Assembly (NCBI GenBank): GCA_963854835.1
Contig: OY978527.1
Span: 38,631,040 to 38,695,039, forward strand
DNA: 64,000 bases
Source of the DNA: Megamerina dolium
Lineage: Eukaryota; Arthropoda; Insecta; Diptera; Megamerinidae
Reading direction: 5' to 3'
The notes under the pieces are model-generated. The model was given only the letters and a program-made list of their open reading frames with translations. It ran no database searches and was not told where the DNA came from. Positions 56,701 to 64,000 of this stretch are shown piece by piece. The stretch's first letter is position 1, and each line of letters opens with the position of its first letter. The translations under genes and the position numbers were made by a program.

Positions 56701-58289
56701 TGTTTTCATATATGTATATATACATTCGATGCAGAAGTGGTTTTTATAATGTTGTTGTATTCGTATGGTGACTTTACAAAGGTTTATTCAACATTAACAG
56801 TAAACACCATTTAAACGGTATTCGCGAGTAAAATTTATAAAACCATCTGGTGAGAGTCGATGGTTAAAAATTTCATCAGCAACCATTAAGTACCCTATAT
56901 TTAGGTCAAATATATTTTTGGGCAATATACCTACAAATGTATGATGACATAGTTAGAAATTATATCATTCCATATAGTAAAATATAAATATACAATTTGT
57001 GGGCACGCGTAACATACATATATGAACATTCCATTCGTTTATTGCCAAAGTGCTGAGAACATGGGGAGATTTTATAGATCTGTGCAAACATAAATGCAGG
57101 CTCCTTACTTTTTTAAGTACATATATGCATATGCTCTTATATAAATGAAGGTGTAGGTAAAAATTCACTGCATTTTTTAGCACTTGAAATAATCTTTTTG
57201 CTTACATAAAATAACATATTTATTGCATGCCATCAAACACCATCTTGTTAAGTGAAATTCCTCTAGGTGTTTATATGGTGAAAAAGATACCATAGAGTAC
57301 AGCAACATATGTATATACATTGAATATTTACATATGTTTCCATAATGTCTCATGTTTATAATGCAAAATGTTATAATAGTAACATTATGTTATGTATCAA
57401 CAACAACATTGCACTATCTGCTATTGAATAGCAAATATATATGTGAAGGAAATTAAAAATAAAAATAAAAAACACTGAATATGTTCAAAAAATTATTCAC
57501 TTTCACTTGTACTAAAATGAAAACTTGTAGGAATTATGAAACATTTTGTTTGTCCAAGTTGGAGTTTTTTTGCGGAGTGAATATTAATTTTTTTGTTAAA
57601 AGCCATTTAAAATTTATAATTTGTAAAAATTACTATCCACGATTAGTAACAAAACCCTTATTGTCAAAATGCTACTTTCTTGTTGGCCGACAAGCAATTA
57701 GGTTAGGTTTAAGAGAACTAAATCATTGCCGCTTCTCCCTAAGGAATGGCATCACAATGGATGCGATTTGTCCAAAATTTAATTTTTTTTTCTTTTTGGG
57801 AACGTTTCCGCTATTTGTCTTTTCTATTATATGATTTTAATTCAAACTAAGTTATGTCATAATTGTTATAATTGTATTAGTTTTATGTATTTTATGTTTC
57901 GTGATCAGCATCGCCTTTATAGGTGATTTGAAGTGTATCCCTCCTTTCTAATGTCATATCAAAACATGAAATCGAGTGAATAGTTTTAAAGTTATATATG
58001 CCACAGTTGAGCACTGCTGCACAACCCTACTCTACAGTTAGGTGATGTGGATGGTACGAATCGATATCGAATAGAGCGTATGTTAATCAATATATTTTCT
58101 CATATAAATTGACACATACATGTATGTACCTAGATGTTGTTGCTGTTGTTGAAATGGCTGCTTTCTTCTGAAAGACATAATTAGTGACTAGCACCGTTTT
58201 ATTACCACATATACTCATTGAGTGTTTGTTAAGTGTTGTATTTTACTATATTGGAGCAGTTGAAACTAGACAAAGTTTCTAGGTTCCTA
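53706..58289. other. AT-rich stretch without a recognised gene
   Basis: 4.6 kb with poly-A/T runs and short AAT-type repeats (near 56215). No domain, RNA gene or repeat structure could be supported. Confidence 0.5.
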
Positions 58290-59290
58290 TCTCTTAAAGT
58301 GCTACACCCACTTTGTGAGATCTAGGAATAACAATATTTTTTCAATCTCTATTTCTGAGATTTCAGCAATATTTTGAAGAAATGGTTTACCGAAGGAACG
58401 AATTCTGGCTCTAGCCAAACCAGGACATTTGCATATGTAGTGAGAGAGGCTTTCTGACTCATTTTCATCCTGGCAGCTGCGAAAGAATGAATTGAAGATT
58501 TAGTCTTTCTGAATGTTTTCCTATCTTCCAATGGTCCGTCAGAACCGCAGTAATGCGTTTGATGTTTGGACAAGAACAATTTAGCAGTTGATCCGTCCTT
58601 TGAATGTTATACCCTGGCCATGTCGGTCTTGACACGGTGCAAGTTGTCAACAACTTCCACCTCTGTTCCGCAATGGAACAGTAATGAGACTGTTTCCGCC
58701 AGTGAAACGTCGAATGCAGAACCTGCCCTTGCCAATTCGTCTGCCCTTTCGCTTCCCTCAATGTTCCTATGACCTGGAACCCAAACAAGCGTAATTTGGA
58801 GCCGTCGACTAAGTACTGCGAGTTGTAGTCTGGATTATAAGACCAGTTTTGAGGATGTTGTCTCAGAATCTAGGGCTTCGATAGCAGCTTGACTGTCTGT
58901 AAAGATAGCTATCTTCGATCATGAGACCCTGTCACTTGAAAAGAATGTACATGACCCATTTATGGCCAGCATTTCTGCCTGAAACACACTGGCCTCATAA
59001 GGAAGACGTAATGATTTGGACACTTTCCCGAATATATACCCGCCCCTAACCCGTAGTTCATCTTTGAACCATCGGTGAAGATTTTCCAATCATAGCATCC
59101 TATTATCTGCCCCTTTCTCCATTCGGCTCTTTCTAGAAACCGTACTAAGAAGTCTTTCTTAAAATTGAGGCAGGGTGTTGTGTACTCAGTGTTGGCGTTT
59201 ATTAGCGATGGTCCTTGGATTAGGATTAGGATCTTGTGGTCCAGCTCTCTATTTTTTTGAGCCTAGCTGCGCTACATGCAGCGAGAGATT
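58290..59290 (-). pseudogene. RNase H-bearing LINE fragment, RNase H to C-terminus
   Basis: From about 59080 leftward the minus strand encodes WKIFTDGSKMNYGLGAGIY, then EAS-FQAEMLAINGSC and IAIFTDSQAAIEALDSETTS. Near 58750 comes LVWVPGHRNIEGSERADELA, completing RNase H (D, E, D and HxN-D positions present). The C-terminal region follows with LTDHWKIGKH in one frame and SLTTYANVLVW in another, ending near 58290. Frames shift several times. It represents a copy different from those at 3015 and 52875. Confidence 0.8.
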
Positions 59291-60594
59291 TGGTGTGAAG
59301 GCCAACCTACATGTACTAGCATAAATATAAAAGAAGGCCTATACAACTTTGTGCTTATTTGATGTAATGTACATAAATATAATTGGTAATACATTTAGTA
59401 CCTATACCTGTAAATTTTCCAACATTATTTTATACTAATCGAATCGATTTGTATGATATAAATTTCCAAAATATTTTTTTTTCTCACAAAATTTAACTAA
59501 AATCCAATATCGTGTATGTATTTTGGTGTGTGTGCAATAACAAGCAACAAGGAATACTTTGTACCAAAATTACGGTATTTGAGATATTTTATGTTAGATG
59601 TGTTACTTGTGCTTGTTCATAGTTGCACAGAACAAACGTTACCATCATTCAGATGTAAAAGCTATAATTACAAATTACACATGTCAATATATTTATACGG
59701 ATATACTTTTGAGCAGGTCAAAGTAGTATTGCGAAACAATTAAACTATCGATGATTTTTGGATATATTGTATAAGAAACCATGAGTCCAAAATCAATTTT
59801 GATTCCACTGATATTCCCATTTCAGATTTTCAGAAATAAATTTTAGATAGAGATACTTACTTGTCATAATTCGGGCGTTTGTATTAACAAAAAAAAACAA
59901 AAAAACAGACCTGTCCTAATGTACATACCTGTAGCAAAAACCAGCAATGGCACTTGAAAATATATATTCAAAGCAATTAAACACTAAAAATAATTCACTT
60001 GTACACCTACTCATGTATACAACTACGGGTACAGTACATGTACTCATGAATGCAACATTCAAGTGTTACACATGAATGCATGAACATATAGAATATATGT
60101 GCTTCGATGTATTTGTAATATAAGTACCCAATCGGAAAATTTTATGCGTGGTTTTGCTTGTGCTTTTAGTAGGCAATATCCATCACTTCAAATCAGTGAG
60201 AGCACAGTAAAGCACATCTCATCAAAGGAAGTTCATCCAACGCATTTAGGGAAGCGAGTAGGAAGCGCCTAATGGTAATGACATGCCAATGCCAAATTCA
60301 GTGCTATTTGAAGGAAGAGCTATGGGCTTCATTGCTATATTAGAGTGCTTTTAAAGCCCTCCTGATGCACTCCATTTCCGATTGGGTGCATATGATGCTC
60401 TCAATACAAATACTCTCATATCCGAATTTAGATGAATGTGCTACAATGTAGTATTGCCTCTATAAAACAACGATATACCAATACAATTGAAATATTTACT
60501 AAATTTATTGAAGTATTGCGGTAAAGTAAGATAGGTTGCAATAAGCTGGGATTGAAATTGTACTTTATAGAAAGAGTTAAACATATCGAAAAAG

Positions 60595-60597
<3 letters not shown>

Positions 60598-60637
<40 letters not shown>

Positions 60638-60660
60638 CAGAGAGAGAGAGAGAGAGAGAG
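60598..60660. repeat. (GA)n microsatellite
   Basis: A GA run interrupted once by ATAGAGAC. Confidence 0.92.
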
Positions 60661-62436
60661 CTTATGCAAGAAGCATAAGCGTACAATTAAATACTTTGAT
60701 TTTAAATTGAAAACGCCTAAGGGATATGAACATTATATTTAATTGTATTATACGGAAGTTCTTAGACATCAGTAAATCAGGCAGTACCTGAATTGTTGTT
60801 AACGTAATATAGTTCGGCTATGGTTCTTGACTGAACAACTTCCTATAAAAAAGGAAATCTTGAAGCCTAAATGGAGCTGAATTGGATATACCTTAAACCT
60901 TAAACATAAAAAAAAACACCTGACGGTATTGCCAGATAATAATCTATTATCTTATAATAATTTATTAATTTGTATAACTACCACTAAGCTACTGTCTAAG
61001 CTCAACTTGGATGGACCTAATCGATTCGAAACTATGCTTGTCGTATAATCTTAGCTTTATAGATTTATCTTCTCAATATTATTACAATATTCTATTGTAT
61101 TGAATTGATATAAATTATATTCAAAATATTTTACTGAAGAGAGTTCTGTACGTTCCTTGCCGTAGCCACCCTGTACTATATTGAAATGAAATGGAAATGC
61201 AATTCTTTCTGCTGCAAGCAATATCTACAATGAGTATGAAAATATATGTTGCTCTTGTTCTTTTTATTTTTTCTCTTTCTTTTGATATTGTTGTTGTGAA
61301 TGTGAGGAAAAGATTTACAAAAATAGATGTCGCTACATACTTACACATATCTCTTGTACAAAATAATGTTAATGGCTTAATATTGTAATAAGGACATGCA
61401 TGCTGGTGACACAAATAAACAATGCTATATACATAAATACATGATGTAGAGAAGCCAACCATCATGAATGTTCATATAATCTTACTCAGAATATCATATT
61501 TATTATTGTTGCTATTCCGAGTACATACAAATTGCCGCCACAAGGGATATATATCTATGTATAGTACTGCAATATTGTATATAAATACATGGCGGTACTC
61601 TATGTTTGTACGAGTACAATGGAAAAATGAATGAAGTTGTAGCATATCGCCTACATATGTAGGATATAAAATAGGTCAACTTCAAGAAAATAGAATGAAG
61701 AGCAAAATAACAATATGAAAGGGAAGAAAAAATATTTTTTTTATATCATGCCATAAGAAATGTGGAAAGGAATATATTGTAGAAAAATGGGACTCTTGTA
61801 AAGATCCTGACGGGTGGTTTATGATACTTTAATATTTCTATTTGTCTAAGCTAGTTGCATTGACTATATATATGCCTACTCGGTTAATTTATTGCTCTCA
61901 TAATTTGTTAGGTTTCAAGATCCGACTGTGCACAGATTATTAGTTTGTTGGTTTTTGCTCAAAGGGAATGTGTTTGACTTCAGTTGGCATTAAGCAATTA
62001 CGCAAAAAGTCATTGTAGTTGAATATTTATGTAATTTGTATTGCATGTCCATTCATATTTGTATATATTCTAGCGGATATAATATAGTTTAGGGAATTGA
62101 TTTAATTTTATACTTATTTGTTACAATTTTTTCTCAATCTGGTATACAAGTATATCGCTTCTGTCGTCATAACTAGAGTTACGTATTTAATATCAACGAC
62201 AATTGTAAATGAATCATCAAAATACCACAAAAAATAAGAGCGAATATACAATAATATATTATATGTAGCAGCTTTTCAATTTTCGATTGTCCTTTCTAAT
62301 CAGAATATTCATTGAAGCATATTATTGAGTTTGTGTGGGGCGATGTATTAAAAAAAATTTGTTTATTAAAAAAAGAACAAAAAAATCCAGAAAAAAAATT
62401 AGAATAACAACGTATTCCTCGGAAATTGTATAAGGA

Positions 62437-62464
62437 AGGGGTAAGGGTAAGGGTAAGGGTAAGG
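62437..62464. repeat. Short (TAAGGG)n hexamer repeat
   Basis: About four tandem units. It is not the canonical insect TTAGG telomere repeat. Confidence 0.85.
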
Positions 62465-62549
62465 CAAAGTATTCACTAGGTCGGAAAGTATCGCATGTAA
62501 TTGCATTGTACGCACCATTTTATTTAAATTTTATTATACAATATATGTA

Positions 62550-62872
62550 TTAGGGTATTTAATTTTTAGGTGATACCCCAGAAAATCTATACTTTATATA
62601 TTTATCATGAAAAATATACAGTTTGAAAAAAAAATTCAAAGTGCATTACCGGCTTATCTCTTTCAAAAATTCAATTTCCCCTATAAATATGTGTGAAAAA
62701 ATTTATGTCCTAGAAAAGCTTTATATAGGAAGTAGAATTTTTGAAAGAGCTCTAAGCCTGTAATGGCATTTAGAATTTTTTTTTTAAACTGCATAATTTT
62801 TGTTTTCTATAAAATATCAGATTTTCAGATAGCATAGAGAAAAAAATGTCGCCTGAAAATGAAACACCCTAA
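62550..62872. mobile_element. Foldback MITE
   Basis: Ends read TTAGGGTATTTAATTTTTAG on the left and TTAGGGTGTTTCATTTTCAG on the right minus strand, each next to TA. The inner arms are also inverted copies: a block with GGCTTATCTCTTTCAAAAATTC on the left pairs with its complement on the right, about 62640-62680 against 62735-62785. No coding sequence is present. Confidence 0.78.
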
Positions 62873-63045
62873 TATATATGTATATTAGTTCTAAGGACGT
62901 AGGCCGGCTGTATTAGATATATGAATACGTGTTGAAATAAATTGAAAATCGTTTTTAAAAAGCTTTCTGTTGTGATATAGCTTGCAATCAAATTAGCAGT
63001 GATAAAAAGCAATGATTCTTTGGACCTGTTAGCGTCAACTCTTTT

Positions 63046-63050
63046 ATCAT
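63046..63050. repeat. Target duplication of the solo LTR, left (ATCAT)
   Basis: Equals 63528-63532. Confidence 0.85.
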
Positions 63051-63527
63051 TGTCTACGCTAGAACACATCGCGCACTGTTATTGTGATTAGGGGTGAGTG
63101 GGCGATCTGGCATCACCAATTATGCCAGTTCTCCAATCACTTTACCATTTCACACTCTTCTCTCTCTCTCCCTCTCTCTCATTTTTTCCCTATCCCAAAT
63201 CCTTCTTTTTGTTTATACATCTTTTATATATATTCTATTATTGTAGAACAGTGTGCGAGTTGTTTTATCTTTTTAGTTTTTACTGAAAATTAAGTTAAAA
63301 AAAAAGTCATTTCTATTACTATAATATTAATCACGCTTAAACTTAATAAATATTATAATTTGGACAAATCCAAAAAAGTGTGTGTTTAATGTTTTTAGCG
63401 TGTACATATATATTGTGCCCCAATCTATCGAAGGCAACGCAACAACACGTCAGCCACAACAACAACATACCCAGCAAGACCAAGGCAATCACCACCGTAG
63501 CAGTTCATCGGCATTTCCGTCTCTTCA
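63051..63527 (+). mobile_element. Solo LTR of a BEL element related to the full copy
   Basis: Begins TGTCTACGCT, ends TCTCTTCA (TG...CA), is 477 bp and is flanked by 5-bp duplications ATCAT. Start and length resemble the 472-bp LTRs at 21785 and 30454, and it shares GATCTGGCATCACC with the neighbouring TGCCA, but most of the rest has diverged. No internal region is attached, so it probably arose by LTR-LTR recombination. It represents a sister family. Confidence 0.85.
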
Positions 63528-63532
63528 ATCAT
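63528..63532. repeat. Target duplication of the solo LTR, right (ATCAT)
   Basis: Matches 63046-63050. Confidence 0.85.
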
Positions 63533-64000
63533 TATATTTTTCTTAATGTGAAAATCTACCCATTCAAAGGTATACAAAACTACCATAATATGATTTCACT
63601 ATTGATTTTTTTTTTTGTATGATATTTTCGCTTTGATTATTTTGACATACTAATTTATAGCGAATAAATAATAATATAGAGAATAATATTCTTATTCGGT
63701 GACGATAATTTCTGACACAAATATATGAAGATGAATAATAATGGTATGTTGAATTATAATAAATTTAAAATTAAATTCAATATTATTAGTTAAAATGACT
63801 TGAAATTATGCTTTTTGATAGATTTTTCTATTGGAAATTTGTCAAAAAAATCGAGGCTATATAAATATAAGTTGGAACTTCATTTTGACTATGAATATGT
63901 ACCATTATATTCTGTCACTGGCGATTAGCAATAGCCTAAATACAATAAAATAAAAATTCACTACAACTTCCCCATACAAATGAGTGTCTCGTATGTGTCG
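63533..64000. other. AT-rich stretch without a recognised gene
   Basis: No supported feature is seen up to the window end. Confidence 0.5.

Larger units (their letters stand above)
59291..62549. other. AT-rich stretch with microsatellites, no gene
   Basis: Holds a (GA)n tract at 60598-60660 and a TAAGGG-like repeat at 62437-62464. No coding region is supported. Confidence 0.5.

Noticed and set aside
57690..57715. TTAGG-TTAGG match to the insect telomere repeat
   Set aside because: Only two units, expected by chance.
57481..57834. 117-codon ORF in the 57.5-kb region
   Set aside because: Composition is Phe/Lys/Asn-rich as expected of AT-rich noise. No domain, no homologous neighbour.

Overview
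The window looks like repeat-rich, AT-rich, non-coding DNA from a higher fly, probably an acalyptrate such as a tephritid. That placement is an inference from the repeat families (RTE and RNase H-bearing LINEs, BEL/Pao, mariners, repeats carrying a GTGGGCGTGG box) and from base composition. I found no convincing host exon, so this is probably intergenic or large-intron sequence. Nearly everything that can be named is a mobile element, in at least three nested layers.

The centrepiece is a complete, very young BEL/Pao LTR retrotransposon at 21785-30925. It has two 472-bp LTRs that differ at one base by eye, TG...CA ends, 5-bp target duplications (CCAAT), a primer-binding site matching the 3' end of tRNA-Tyr, and a polypurine tract. 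It encodes an uninterrupted 1746-residue Gag-Pol. A second ORF, 209 residues at 29364-29993, sits where an envelope gene would lie. It is not an envelope. It carries the same three zinc knuckles, in the same spacing, as the element's own Gag. Good splice donors after the primer-binding site and acceptors in the 39-nt gap before this ORF suggest a spliced subgenomic mRNA. A 477-bp solo LTR of a related family lies at 63051-63527 with its own target duplication.

Region by region. 1-6400: an RTE-like 3' fragment, an RNase H-type LINE fragment, a mariner fossil. 6986-7942, 34124-35416, 37706-38689 and 40197-41770: four copies of a modular non-autonomous repeat with a terminal hairpin, subterminal inverted repeats and a variable number of ~150-bp internal modules. 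8041-9455: LINE fragment with an internal duplication. 12090-17640: two antisense LINE fragments, one split by a 3.3-kb RTE-type LINE with a 10-bp target duplication. 21587-21783: small mariner-derived MITE into whose right end the BEL element inserted. 32277-32590: rearranged head-to-head piece of the same RTE family. 41790-42732: 5' part and ORF1 of a LINE. 46920-53705: a crowded block with three mariner/Tc1-type transposase fossils, a palindromic MITE made from the 5' end of a mariner, and a tRNA-derived SINE. 58290-59290: another LINE fragment. 62550-62872: a foldback MITE.

The BEL element could supply all functions for its own retrotransposition. The RTE has an almost complete reading frame but a broken 3' end. 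All other coding remnants are dead. Unlisted stretches are AT-rich DNA with microsatellites and a few hairpins.
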